From: Hymenobacter wooponensis
Lineage (GTDB): Bacteria; Bacteroidota; Bacteroidia; Cytophagales; Hymenobacteraceae
Assembly: GCF_004745865.1 (NCBI RefSeq)
Contig: NZ_SRKZ01000001.1
Location: 248,001 to 312,000 of the forward strand
Direction of reading: 5' to 3'
DNA: 64,000 nucleotides
Position numbers and translations under genes: made by a program. The notes under the pieces are model-generated. The model ran no database searches. It saw only the letters and a program-made list of their open reading frames with translations, and was not told the origin of the DNA. The stretch's first letter is position 1. Each line of letters begins with the position of its first letter. Shown piece after piece: positions 1 to 8,450 of this stretch.

Positions 1-438
1 GTAAGCTGGCACTTCTAGGAGGCGCTCGTTGGTGCGCTGCTCAAAATTCACGCGCCAGCAGAAATGCTGCAGGCCATTAGTTAGTAGTAGCAGCGAGGCA
101 CCGATGGTTTGATTATAGGTGGCAGCCTGCATGGCTACGGCAGCAGTTATGGCCACGGACGGTGCTTTGCACTCCACTAGCAGCAGGGGCTGGCCATCAG
201 GGCCGAGGGCACAGAGGTCGGTGCGCTTTTGGCGCTGGTTGTAGCGGTGCCCGCGCTCCAGGGAAAGCAAGCCTTTGGGGTAGCCGCGGTGGTTGATGAG
301 GTAATGGACCACATGCTGCCGAACCCATTCTTCGGGGGTTAGTACTACTTGTTTGCGGCGTAATACATCCCAGATCAGCAAATTTTCGCTGGATTTCGTA
401 ACTTTGTATTCGAAAGGCGGCAGGTTCAACTCTTGCAT
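1..438 (-). CDS. HsdR N-terminal-domain protein (PD-(D/E)XK nuclease fold), partial
   Basis: The gene runs off the left edge; 146 residues are visible from an ATG at 438 and the frame is open to base 1. The protein resembles the stand-alone Bacteroidota family with the N-terminal domain of type I restriction enzyme R subunits (HSDR_N). A nuclease-core pattern is visible: D74 in KRTDL, then E89 and K91 in LLVECKAP, followed by YNQ at 108-110. The segment TPEEWVRQH (34-42) and TNGLQHFCW (120-128) are typical of this small family. No helicase domain or HsdM/HsdS partner is seen, so I do not call it a restriction system. The start is chosen because MQELNLPPFEY is the usual beginning of the family. 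Confidence 0.8.
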   Translation of the reverse strand, partial: MQELNLPPFEYKVTKSSENLLIWDVLRRKQVVLTPEEWVRQHVVHYLINHRGYPKGLLSLERGHRYNQRQKRTDLCALGPDGQPLLLVECKAPSVAITAAVAMQAATYNQTIGASLLLLTNGLQHFCWRVNFEQRTNERLLEVPAY

Positions 439-618
439 CACCTCCAAAGGTACGGCCCAGGACTTCAGTTCCCGCTTTTCGCCCCGTACCGTCGTACCCT
501 CCCGGGTTCCGACGGTTTTTTTGTATCCAATGGAAAAAGATAGTCGGAAGTGAATACTGTTTTTACGTATCTACTGCTTTCCCTGTCTCTCCCTAACCTT
601 TACACATTTTAATTGCCT

Positions 619-1392
619 ATGAAGACTAAATCCGACATTGTCGAGAACTGGCTGCCCCGCTACACCGGCGTACCACTCAAGGAATTTGGCCAGTACATTC
701 TGCTGACCAACTTCCTCAACTACGTGAATATGTTTGCCGAGCAGTTCGGCGTAGAAGTGCGGGGCCTCGATAAGCCCATGCAAACTGCCACCGCCAACGG
801 CATCACCATCATTAACTTTGGCATGGGCTCGCCCATGGCCGCTACCGTGATGGACCTGCTTTCGGCCGTGAAACCTAAGGCAGCTCTCTTTCTGGGCAAA
901 TGCGGTGGTCTGAAAAACAAGACCAAACTCGGCGACCTGATTTTGCCTATCGCGGCTATTCGTGGCGAGGGTACTTCCGATGACTACCTGCCCGCTGAGA
1001 TTCCGGCATTGCCGTCGTTCCGCTTGCAGCGCGCCGTGTCTTCGATGATTAAGAAGCACGAGAAAGATTACTGGACCGGCACGGTGTACACCACCAACCG
1101 CCGCGTGTGGGAGCACGACGAGAACTTCAAGGAGTACCTGCGTCAGATCCGGGCCATGGCCGTGGATATGGAAACGGCTACCATCTTCACGGTTGGCTTC
1201 GTGAATGAGATTCCGCACGGTGCGCTGCTGCTCGTGAGCGACAACCCCATGACGCCCGAAGGCGTGAAAACGTCTGAGAGCGACAAAAAGGTAACCTCCG
1301 ACTTTGTGAATTCTCACCTGCAGATCGGGATTGAGTCGCTGATGGAGCTAAAGAACTCCGGCGAGTCAGTTAAGCACATGCGCTTTGAGTAG
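619..1392 (+). CDS. amn: AMP nucleosidase
   Basis: 257-residue nucleoside phosphorylase-fold enzyme that hydrolyses AMP to adenine and ribose 5-phosphate in the cytoplasm; this is the short form common in Bacteroidota rather than the long enterobacterial Amn. The phosphorylase core is visible as INFGMGSPMAA (65-75), GKCGGL (93-98), VDMETATIF (182-190) and VSDNPM (206-211), the last holding the base-contacting Asp. An upstream TTG in frame at 613 would add two residues, but ATG at 619 is the natural start. A strong terminator follows, so it appears monocistronic. Confidence 0.9.
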   Translation: MKTKSDIVENWLPRYTGVPLKEFGQYILLTNFLNYVNMFAEQFGVEVRGLDKPMQTATANGITIINFGMGSPMAATVMDLLSAVKPKAALFLGKCGGLKNKTKLGDLILPIAAIRGEGTSDDYLPAEIPALPSFRLQRAVSSMIKKHEKDYWTGTVYTTNRRVWEHDENFKEYLRQIRAMAVDMETATIFTVGFVNEIPHGALLLVSDNPMTPEGVKTSESDKKVTSDFVNSHLQIGIESLMELKNSGESVKHMRFE

Positions 1393-1709
1393 AAGCTAGC
1401 TTGCTGTTCTAGAAAAAAGCCCGAGCGCCTGCGCCCGGGCTTTTTTGTGCCCCATGGTCACCGGTGGTCTACCTCGTGCTTGCCTCTTCTGCAACGCAAC
1501 GTTATAGTACTAACCGCCAGAAGTACCCTGTGCTCTTACTGATCTGCTGGGTTGATTATTATTGTTTTAAGGCTCATGCAAAATTTTACAACTCTCCTAT
1601 TAACTCCTACCTTGAAGCCTGAGCTGAATACCCTACATTACAAGCTCATCAGTTGCGTTGCCAAGACGGAGGAGGTAGTACTGGCTCTTGGTTTCAATCG
1701 TCTTTCCCA
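1393..1709. other. Intergenic gap with terminator only
   Basis: Apart from the terminator at 1413-1446 nothing is recognisable. A short plus-strand open frame from about 1552 has no protein-like character. A promoter for the small downstream gene is presumed here, but no clear TAnnTTTG box was found. Confidence 0.5.
1413..1446 (+). terminator. Rho-independent terminator after AMP nucleosidase
   Basis: A GC-rich stem (AAGCCCGAGCG paired with CGCCCGGGCTT, CCTG-type loop) is flanked by an A run on the left and six Ts on the right, 20 bases after the amn stop codon. Confidence 0.85.
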
Positions 1710-2144
1710 ATGGGCCTTTTTGACTCGAATTATCTTACCGTATCATCTACCTCAGAACAAAATCTGCTCACGGCGCGCTGGCTGCGGTCGGTGATGCCAT
1801 TTGAGCTGCACCGAGGTTATCAAGCTATGCTGGATATCGCCGCCGAACGTCAGTGCCGCTACTGGCTGGTTGACATCCGGCGCCGCTCCAGCATTGACTC
1901 CCTGGATGTTCACTGGATGCTGGAAGAGTTTTATCCACAGCTCTATCCTCGCTTGGGCCGCACTACCTTCATTGCCTTCCTGATGGCGCCAAACCAACTG
2001 GCAGGCGTCCTGGCTGATTCTTCTATCCCGCCGCTAGCCCCGCCAGAGGAGGGCCGGCCGTATATTCTGCAGCGCTTTACGGAAGAGAAACCGGCGCTGG
2101 AGTGGCTGCAGCATTATCAGCAGCTAGAGTCGGTGGCTCGCTAA
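1710..2144 (+). CDS. Small STAS/SpoIIAA-like hypothetical protein
   Basis: 144 residues beginning MGLFDSNYLTV. I do not recognise a named function. The sequence has the character of small cytoplasmic proteins found repeatedly in Hymenobacter: a run ARWLRSV, then YQAMLDIAAERQCRYWLVDIRRR, where a predicted strand WLVDIRRR follows a helix, and WMLEEFYPQLYPRLGRTTFIAF. That alternation suggests a SpoIIAA/STAS-like alpha/beta fold; this is inference. The frame is open upstream to 1653, but the first 19 residues there are low-quality (glycine/serine, no motif), so the inner ATG is preferred. Start uncertain. Confidence 0.6.
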   Translation: MGLFDSNYLTVSSTSEQNLLTARWLRSVMPFELHRGYQAMLDIAAERQCRYWLVDIRRRSSIDSLDVHWMLEEFYPQLYPRLGRTTFIAFLMAPNQLAGVLADSSIPPLAPPEEGRPYILQRFTEEKPALEWLQHYQQLESVAR

Positions 2145-2187
2145 ATCTGGTGATTGCGCAGGCAAGCGCGTTGCGTACCTTCGCCGC

Positions 2188-3840
2188 ATGACTCGTTTTC
2201 GACTCCTCACCCTGCTCCCGTTGCTCGGGAGTGTTGCCGGCTGCCAGACCACCAGCCGCCAAGCCGCCGACCTTATCGTGTACAATGCCACGGTGTACAC
2301 CGTAGACTCCACCTTCAGTAAGGCGCAGGCTTTTGCGGTGAAGGACGGTAAGTTTGTGGGCGTGGGCTCCGCCGATGATATCCGCGGGAAGTTTCAGGCG
2401 GAAAAGGAAGTAGATGCCCAGGGGCAGTTTGTGTATCCTGGCTTTTATGACGCCCACTGCCACTTCTACCGTTACGCCCTGGGCCTACGCGACGCTGATC
2501 TGGTGGGCACGGAGTCGTGGGGAGCGGTGGTGCAGAAGCTGCAGGCGCAACGCCAGCAGTACCCGCAAGCCGCCTGGATTACCGGCCGGGGCTGGGACCA
2601 GAACGACTGGCCTAGCAAGCAATTCCCGACGAAAGACACGCTTGATGCTCTCTTCCCGAACACGCCCGTGTTCATTGTGCGGGTAGACGGGCACGCCGCC
2701 CTAGTCAACCAGAAAGCGCTGGACCTGGCGGGCGTGACAAAGAACACGCCCATTAGCGGCGGCACCATTACCCGCGATGCGCGGGGCAACCTGACTGGCC
2801 TACTCGTGGATAACGCGGTGCGGCTGGTATCGGGCAAGATTCCGGAGCCCACGGCGGCCGAAGCGGATGCCGCCCTGCTGCAAGCCCAGAAGAACTGCGT
2901 GGCCGTAGGCCTCACCAGCCTCGCCGATGCGGGCCTCGACAAAGGTAACGTAGACCGGATAGATGCCCTGCAGCAGCAAGGCAAGCTGAAGGTGCGTCTC
3001 TACACCATGCTGGCGCCGACCAAGGAGAACCTCGATTTCTACCTTAAGAACGGACCGGTATTCAAGGACCGGCTGACCGTGTGCTCATTCAAGGTATACG
3101 CCGACGGGGCGCTTGGCTCCCGCGGGGCCTGCCTGCTCCACCCCTACTCCGACAAGCCAAAGGAAACTGGCTTCCTGCTCTCCTCTATTGCTGATTACCG
3201 CAAGCTGGCCCAGCAACTGGCCGCTAGCAAGTTTCAGATGAACACCCACGCTATCGGCGACTCCAGCAACCGGCTGCTGCTGGATATTTACGGCGAGGCG
3301 CTGAAGGGCCAGAAAGACCGGCGCTGGCGCATTGAGCACGCCCAGGTAGTGAGCAAGGCTGATGTGCCAAAGTTTGGGCAATATGGTATTGTGCCCTCGG
3401 TGCAGCCCACCCACGCCACTTCTGATATGTACTGGGCCGGGGAGCGGCTAGGCCAAGAGCGCCTGAAAACTGCGTATGCCTTCAACGACCTGCGCAAGCA
3501 ATACGGGCAAGTAGCCCTGGGCTCCGACTTCCCGGTGGAAGACATCAACCCCCTCTATGGCTTCCACTCGGCCGTGGCCCGGCAGGATGCCAAGAACTAC
3601 CCGGCCGGCGGCTTCCAGATGGAAAATGCCCTGAGCCGCCCCGATGCCCTGCGCGGCATGACCACCTGGGCCGCCCACGCCGCCTTCGAGGATAAGCAGA
3701 AAGGCAGCATTAAACCCGGCATGGCGGCCGACTTCGTCCTGCTGGGCATTGACTTGCTGGAGGCTCCCAAAGAGCAACTTCGCAATGCCAAAGTGCAGCA
3801 GACCTGGATTGCTGGCGAGCAAGTGTTTCAGGCGAAGTAA
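2188..3840 (+). CDS. Lipoprotein amidohydrolase, YtcJ-like
   Basis: 550 residues of the amidohydrolase family 3 (YtcJ-like) TIM barrel with an N-terminal lipoprotein signal ending VAGC, lipid Cys at residue 19. Metal-ligand motif DAHCH has its His residues at 90 and 92; later family motifs are THAIGDSSNR, IEHAQVV and LGSDFPVEDINP, the last containing the catalytic or metal Asp. These enzymes hydrolyse amide or related bonds; the natural substrate is not evident here. Anchored on the periplasmic side of a membrane. The gene stands 43 bases after the small STAS-like gene and ends at a strong bidirectional terminator. Confidence 0.85.
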   Translation: MTRFRLLTLLPLLGSVAGCQTTSRQAADLIVYNATVYTVDSTFSKAQAFAVKDGKFVGVGSADDIRGKFQAEKEVDAQGQFVYPGFYDAHCHFYRYALGLRDADLVGTESWGAVVQKLQAQRQQYPQAAWITGRGWDQNDWPSKQFPTKDTLDALFPNTPVFIVRVDGHAALVNQKALDLAGVTKNTPISGGTITRDARGNLTGLLVDNAVRLVSGKIPEPTAAEADAALLQAQKNCVAVGLTSLADAGLDKGNVDRIDALQQQGKLKVRLYTMLAPTKENLDFYLKNGPVFKDRLTVCSFKVYADGALGSRGACLLHPYSDKPKETGFLLSSIADYRKLAQQLAASKFQMNTHAIGDSSNRLLLDIYGEALKGQKDRRWRIEHAQVVSKADVPKFGQYGIVPSVQPTHATSDMYWAGERLGQERLKTAYAFNDLRKQYGQVALGSDFPVEDINPLYGFHSAVARQDAKNYPAGGFQMENALSRPDALRGMTTWAAHAAFEDKQKGSIKPGMAADFVLLGIDLLEAPKEQLRNAKVQQTWIAGEQVFQAK

Positions 3841-3850
3841 ACTGGCCTAC

Positions 3851-3897
3851 AGCACAACGGCCCGCCATCCTTTGTAAGGATGGCGGGCCGTTGTGCT
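3851..3897. terminator. Bidirectional terminator between convergent genes
   Basis: A perfect 20-bp inverted repeat (AGCACAACGGCCCGCCATCC and its complement, 7-base loop) lies 10 bases after the amidohydrolase stop and 16 bases before the stop of the convergent dinB-family gene. No long T run, but the stem is very stable. Confidence 0.75.
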
Positions 3898-3912
3898 TAA
3901 TAAGGTTTTGCG

Positions 3913-4428
3913 TTAGCGCTGGGGTGCTTCGTCGGCAGAGCCGCCGTAGATGGCGGGCACTGGGATGTCAAGCAAGCGCAAGTACACCGAGAGCTGGCCG
4001 CGATGGTGGATGAGGTGGTTGAGAACCATCGTGCGGGCTACAGCGGCGCGCGGCAGCTTCATGAGTACTTGCTCGCCACGACGCATGGTCCAGAAGTCGT
4101 AGAAAGTCACGTCATCAACCTGGCCTAGAGCCTTGTGGATGTTCTCCCCGTTCACATCGAAGCGGCGTAGTACCTCATCGGTAGTAGTGGGTGATTCAGG
4201 AAACTTGAATGTGGTAACGTCCGTTTCGGGACCTTGCAACGACATTTCCAGGAAACCCACCAAGTTGGCCATGTGAGAAGCCAGCGTACCGATTTTCATG
4301 GATTTGGGGTGCGGTTGCCAGCCGAATTGCTCCGTGGGTACCCGCTCAAGCAAGCGGCGCGTGAGCTGCAATTCGTGTTTCAGTTCTTGACTGAGGGCGG
4401 TCTGGAGAGAGGTGGTCTGAGCTTCCAT
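3913..4428 (-). CDS. DinB family protein
   Basis: 171-residue four-helix DinB/YfiT-like protein. The three metal-binding histidines expected for this superfamily can be placed at H52 (LASHMANL), H138 and H142 (LNHLIHHRGQLSVYLR). DinB-like proteins are metal-dependent, often thiol-transferase or bacillithiol/unknown-substrate enzymes; no specific reaction can be inferred. ATG at 4428 is the only good start. Single gene, convergent with the amidohydrolase and separated from the upstream MFS gene by a terminator. Confidence 0.85.
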   Translation of the reverse strand: MEAQTTSLQTALSQELKHELQLTRRLLERVPTEQFGWQPHPKSMKIGTLASHMANLVGFLEMSLQGPETDVTTFKFPESPTTTDEVLRRFDVNGENIHKALGQVDDVTFYDFWTMRRGEQVLMKLPRAAVARTMVLNHLIHHRGQLSVYLRLLDIPVPAIYGGSADEAPQR

Positions 4429-4496
4429 AGAGCAGAGTAAAGGGTGGAGTATTGCTAAGGGTAACTGTTAGCTAAAGTTTAGGTTTGGCTGGGCAA

Positions 4497-4529
4497 GAGA
4501 AAGCCCGCTCCTAACGGAAGCGGGCTTTT
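4497..4529 (-). terminator. Terminator after the MFS gene
   Basis: Stem AAGCCCGCT / AGCGGGCTT with a 9-base loop. On the minus strand it is followed by a T-rich stretch, so it most likely ends the minus-strand MFS transcript whose stop is at 4570. Confidence 0.7.
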
Positions 4530-4569
4530 GCACTTATATGCTGCCTCAGACTGGTCGTTGTTGATAGGC

Positions 4570-6021
4570 CTAGCCTTTCGTGGCAGGCATCCCCACGTTG
4601 GGTGTAGCCGGTGGCGGACCAACGGCAGCTACTTCTGGGGTCTGCTCATCGCGCAGCTTTTTGCCGCGCAAGGTCAGCAGGAACAACAGGCCTAGAATGA
4701 AGAACACAATCAGAGACAGGATGCTATTGCGCATAGAGCCCGTAATCTGGGCGATGATGCCAAAGACGGCCGTGCCAATTACAATGCTGAGCTTTTCCGT
4801 AACATCGAAGAAGCTGAAGAAGGCAGCGGTATTGGGAGTATTTTCGGGGATAATTTTGGAATACGTACTGCGCGAGAGACTCTGAATGGCGCCCATGGTA
4901 AGGCCAATTACGGAAGCCAGCGCGTAAAAGCTCCAGCCCGCCTGCACGAAGTAGCCGGCCACGCAGATGCACATCCAGATGAACACCGACCAGCTTAAGG
5001 CCCGTGTATTACCGATGCGCTCAGACAGCTTGGCAAACAAGTAGGCTCCTAAAATGCCTACCACTTGCAGCAGCAGGATAGTAATGATGAGCGCGGTGCT
5101 TTCGAGGTGCAGCTCTTTGTCGCCGAAAATGGTGGCCACGTACATCACCGTTTGCACTCCCATATTGTAGGTGAAGTAGGCTAGCAGAAAACGCTTCAGG
5201 TTGGGAAGCTGCTTGAGCTGGTCCCACACTTTGCCTAGCTCCCGGAAACCGTTCAGCAGCCAACCCGAATCGTCAGCACCGGCAGTTGCATTCGCACTAC
5301 GGCCAGGGTCGGCGGGCAGGGTGAAGAACGGAATCTGCGCAAAACCAGCCCACCAGATACCCGTCAGTAGAAACGAGATACGAGCTGGTAACCGGGCCCC
5401 TTCCGGCGTAGAGGCATCAATGCCCACCAGGTTGGGGAATTGGTTGATGACCAAGCATATTATCAGCAATACTACGGAGCCGATATAGCCCATGGAAAAG
5501 CCCCGGGCAGAAAGAGAATCGTACTGCTCTTCCGATGAAATAAGGGGCAAATAGCTGTTGTAGAATACAATAGACCCCGAAAACCCGAAGGTAGCCGAGA
5601 TGAATATGAACGTACTGAGCGTGAGCGTATCAGGAGTAAACAAGAACAACGCTGCGCAGGAGGCGGCCCCGATGTAGCAGAAGATCTGCATGAACAGCTT
5701 CTTGCGCCCTGAAAAGTCAGCCAGCGAGGTAAGGAAGGGGCTCACTAGGGCTACCAGCAGGAAGGCCGCAGAAATAGCGTACGTCAGCAATGAAGACCCC
5801 GGCACTTCAAACCCCAGGAAGTTGACAACGTCGGTTTTGGGGCTCAGCGTTTTGGTGATGGCGCCCCAATAGATCGGGAAGATGGAGCTGGTGATTACCA
5901 GCGGATACACGGAGTTGGCCCAGTCGTAGAACGTCCAGCCGCGGGTGATGCGCTTGTCGTCCTTGGGGATGGCGTCAAAAGAGGCATCCGGCGTAGCAGC
6001 CGAAGCCGAGGCAGTAGTCAT
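4570..6021 (-). CDS. MFS transporter, UMF1 (Atg22-like) family
   Basis: 483 residues with about twelve hydrophobic segments. The N-terminal cytoplasmic stretch ends in RGWTFYDWANSVYPLVITSS, the hallmark of the UMF1/Atg22-like branch of the major facilitator superfamily, and the SGRKKLF loop after the second or third helix is the usual MFS A-motif region. Substrate unknown; fungal Atg22 exports amino acids from the vacuole, which is only a distant guide. ATG at 6021 is preferred to an in-frame TTG at 6054. Ends with a proline-rich tail. It lies downstream of the MobA-like gene on the same strand but 108 bases of spacer and a different function argue against a shared role. Confidence 0.85.
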   Translation of the reverse strand: MTTASASAATPDASFDAIPKDDKRITRGWTFYDWANSVYPLVITSSIFPIYWGAITKTLSPKTDVVNFLGFEVPGSSLLTYAISAAFLLVALVSPFLTSLADFSGRKKLFMQIFCYIGAASCAALFLFTPDTLTLSTFIFISATFGFSGSIVFYNSYLPLISSEEQYDSLSARGFSMGYIGSVVLLIICLVINQFPNLVGIDASTPEGARLPARISFLLTGIWWAGFAQIPFFTLPADPGRSANATAGADDSGWLLNGFRELGKVWDQLKQLPNLKRFLLAYFTYNMGVQTVMYVATIFGDKELHLESTALIITILLLQVVGILGAYLFAKLSERIGNTRALSWSVFIWMCICVAGYFVQAGWSFYALASVIGLTMGAIQSLSRSTYSKIIPENTPNTAAFFSFFDVTEKLSIVIGTAVFGIIAQITGSMRNSILSLIVFFILGLLFLLTLRGKKLRDEQTPEVAAVGPPPATPNVGMPATKG

Positions 6022-6162
6022 AGAAGCAACAGTTGAGGTGTGAGCACCGGGCAAGATAACGGGATTCCGCGGTTGCGGTTGCTGAGTTATTTTAGGATAC
6101 TATTATCTCTGTAGCTTAACAGGCCGTTTGTGCTTGGTTTCAGTTGGTGGCCCTGCTAATTG

Positions 6163-6774
6163 TTAGGCCAGATGCTCACTCTGGGCGGCATTAGTCAACA
6201 GGGCAGCGTATTGCTCTTCGGTATCCACATCTATTGCCCCCTCCGGGAAAGCAACCGTAGCTACAAGCTCCGGGTGTTGCTTCAGCAACTGGCCCGCTCC
6301 TGCGCCTGATGGCAACTGCCGAAGCAGCGGCACCGCTTCTAAGCTGAAGAATACGGGTACTCCCCGAACACCCCCATACTCTGAAGCGATAATAGGTTGG
6401 CCGGAAGCAGCGTAGGTATCTTCCAGCTGGCACAGAAGCGCGGGCGTTACGTAGGGCTGGTCGCAGAGGAGGATAAGGAGGCTTTTCCAAGCGGCACATA
6501 TGCTTTCCAGCACTGCTAGGCCATACTTTATGGAGGCGCCCATTCCCTGTGCCCAGTTGGCGCAATGCACCGCAACCACCGGTAAGTTGGCTAGTTCTGG
6601 CAATAGCTCTTCGTGCAAAGCGCCCGTCACTACAAGCACGGGTGCTCCGGCCGCGGCAGCCACAGCCGTTTCCGCGGCCCGGCGCAACAACGTTTTCCCC
6701 TGATATGCCAGCAGCTGTTTAGGCCGCCCCAACCGGGAAGAGGAACCAGCAGCTAACAGAATAATGGCAGGCAT
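6163..6774 (-). CDS. MobA/MocA-like molybdopterin nucleotidyltransferase
   Basis: 203 residues with the NTP-transferase signature LLAAGSSSRLGRPKQLL (6-22) and the metal-binding LLCDQPYVT. This family transfers CMP or GMP to molybdopterin; in operons with xanthine-dehydrogenase-type hydroxylases it is normally the cytidylyltransferase (MocA) that makes molybdopterin cytosine dinucleotide. It lies downstream of XdhC and the three hydroxylase subunits on the same strand, so it most likely makes the cofactor for that enzyme. The 165-base spacer before it contains no convincing gene. Confidence 0.82.
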   Translation of the reverse strand: MPAIILLAAGSSSRLGRPKQLLAYQGKTLLRRAAETAVAAAAGAPVLVVTGALHEELLPELANLPVVAVHCANWAQGMGASIKYGLAVLESICAAWKSLLILLCDQPYVTPALLCQLEDTYAASGQPIIASEYGGVRGVPVFFSLEAVPLLRQLPSGAGAGQLLKQHPELVATVAFPEGAIDVDTEEQYAALLTNAAQSEHLA

Positions 6775-6939
6775 GGGTGCGAGCGGGTAAAGAGATACTT
6801 ATCCTACAAGCCTGGGTTGGCTTTACGTATAGGCAGGTCGTTGCTAGGCCAGTTTTGCGTATGCGTTAACCCGTAATACTGCATGCTAGTCAACTCACGG
6901 TAGCCATGAATAAGCTTTTCTTGCCTACAGACCAGCGGG

Positions 6940-8127
6940 TTAGAGTTCACATACTGCATCAACGCGGCCGTCGGCGATGAGCGGGCCATCAGCGTGCAAT
7001 GAGGGGTGAATGGGGTGCGGGGAGTCGCGTAAGAAACTAGCCGGGCGGTTAGTGAGCACGGCCTGAATCTCTGCAATGATAGACAGTGCAATTTCCTCCG
7101 GCGTCTCGGCGCCCAGGTTCAAGCCGATGGGGCTGTACAACCGCCCCTGCAGGCGCTGCGCGGCATCGGGCAAGTCTTTTTGCAAGTCAGTCAGTAGCCG
7201 GTCGTATTTCTTGCGAGGACCCAACAGGCCTACGTAGCGCGTGGGAGCGTCAAGCAAGTGGCGCAGCACGGCTAAATCGTAGTAATAGTTGTGGGTCATG
7301 AGCAGGGCAAAGCTGCCATCATGGGGCTCCTCTCCTACCTGAGCTAGCGGCACCACCCGTACGGCCTCCGCTTCGGGGAAACGGTTGGCCTGGGCTTGCG
7401 CTGGGCGGCCATCGAGCACCTGCACCCGCCAGCCTAGGCCACTCGCCAGCCGTACTACAGGCTGCACATCGTTGCCGGCACCATACACTGTTAGGCGTAC
7501 GGGGGGCCGCAGAATTTCCAGGCACACCCGCACCGTAACCGCACCCGCCGGGTAATGGCGCGTGGCTGGCTGGCCGGCTGCCAGAGCGGCCTGGGCATCG
7601 GCCAGAATAGCTTGGTAGAGTGCTGAGTCAGTTGCTAGGCCACCTTGCACGGCACCGTCGGAGGTTAGCAGTAGCCGCTCGCCCATTTGCGCCGGGGCGT
7701 CACTGCCTGCTAAGCTGAAGACGGTAGCAACCACGGCGGGTGCTTCTACGCCTTCGGCCCAGCGCCGCAGCAACTCCAGGGGGTTATCTGGGTTCTGAAA
7801 GTCAAGCGGCTCCAGTAGAATCTGTACTACGCCTTGGCACCCCAATGCAGCCCCAAACTGCAGGTCGTCATCGGGGTCAGTGGAGTCGTAGGTTACAATG
7901 GTGGGCTTGCCGCGCTGAATGGTTTGGCGGGCCCGGCGGCGGGCATCTCCTTCCAGGCAGCCCCCGCTAATGGCCCCCGTCAGTTGGCCATCTTCGGTTA
8001 CCAGCATGCGGGCACCTGGCCTACGATAAGCCGAGCCCGCCACATCTACCACCGATGCCAAGGCACAGGCGCGGTTAGCGGCGCGGTGCTCGTCGTAGGC
8101 CAGTAAGAGCCGTTGTAATTCTGTCAT
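6940..8127 (-). CDS. XdhC/CoxI family maturation factor
   Basis: 395 residues. The N-terminal XdhC_CoxI domain shows ISGGCLEGDARR (54-64), with the conserved Cys; the C-terminal Rossmann domain shows VYGAGNDVQPVVRLA and later MTHNYYYDLAVLRHLL and YVGLLGPRKKYDRLL. XdhC-type chaperones bind the molybdenum cofactor, promote its sulfuration and insert it into hydroxylases (PaoD plays this role for E. coli PaoABC). ATG at 8127 is used; a TTG two codons upstream also fits. 323 bases and a terminator separate it from the large subunit, so it may have its own promoter. Confidence 0.87.
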   Translation of the reverse strand: MTELQRLLLAYDEHRAANRACALASVVDVAGSAYRRPGARMLVTEDGQLTGAISGGCLEGDARRRARQTIQRGKPTIVTYDSTDPDDDLQFGAALGCQGVVQILLEPLDFQNPDNPLELLRRWAEGVEAPAVVATVFSLAGSDAPAQMGERLLLTSDGAVQGGLATDSALYQAILADAQAALAAGQPATRHYPAGAVTVRVCLEILRPPVRLTVYGAGNDVQPVVRLASGLGWRVQVLDGRPAQAQANRFPEAEAVRVVPLAQVGEEPHDGSFALLMTHNYYYDLAVLRHLLDAPTRYVGLLGPRKKYDRLLTDLQKDLPDAAQRLQGRLYSPIGLNLGAETPEEIALSIIAEIQAVLTNRPASFLRDSPHPIHPSLHADGPLIADGRVDAVCEL

Positions 8128-8450
8128 ATGCAATAGCTAACGCTGGCAGAGGGCAAGCAGTAGCGTAGGTTCTTAGAAAAGCAGAACTGTAAATAGGCTA
8201 CTTGTTTCACCTGAACAGCTATCCGCAGTACGTAGTTTACACCCCACAAGTTGAATCTGCAATTACTCAGCAAGGTGGCCATATAGCCTGATTTCTGCTG
8301 GCCATGCATGCTTCCGCAGATGCCCCAGACAGACCAAGCTGTATGTGTTGTTAAACAGATTTTCGCTAGGCCACTATCTTCAGCCATCCACGCTTAAAAA
8401 GCCCCGCTACTTATCAGAGAGCGGGGCTTTTATTACGCTTAGCATCGTCT
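8128..8450. other. Gap between xdhC-like gene and hydroxylase operon
   Basis: Contains the terminator at 8396-8434 and one CTAGGCC motif. No gene or clear promoter box was seen. Confidence 0.5.
8396..8434 (-). terminator. Terminator after the molybdopterin subunit gene
   Basis: Stem AGCCCCGCT / AGCGGGGCT flanked by A and T runs. On the minus strand it follows the stop of the large hydroxylase subunit at 8451 by 17 bases and ends in a T run. Confidence 0.8.

Noticed and set aside
1..438. Type I restriction-modification system
   Set aside because: Only the N-terminal nuclease-fold domain is visible, and no helicase, methylase or specificity gene is adjacent. The stand-alone family is widespread in Bacteroidota and not proof of a restriction system.
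6804..6957. Small minus-strand gene between the MobA-like and XdhC-like genes
   Set aside because: The frame is mostly a shadow of the XdhC end; the remaining part has no motif and no start with context.
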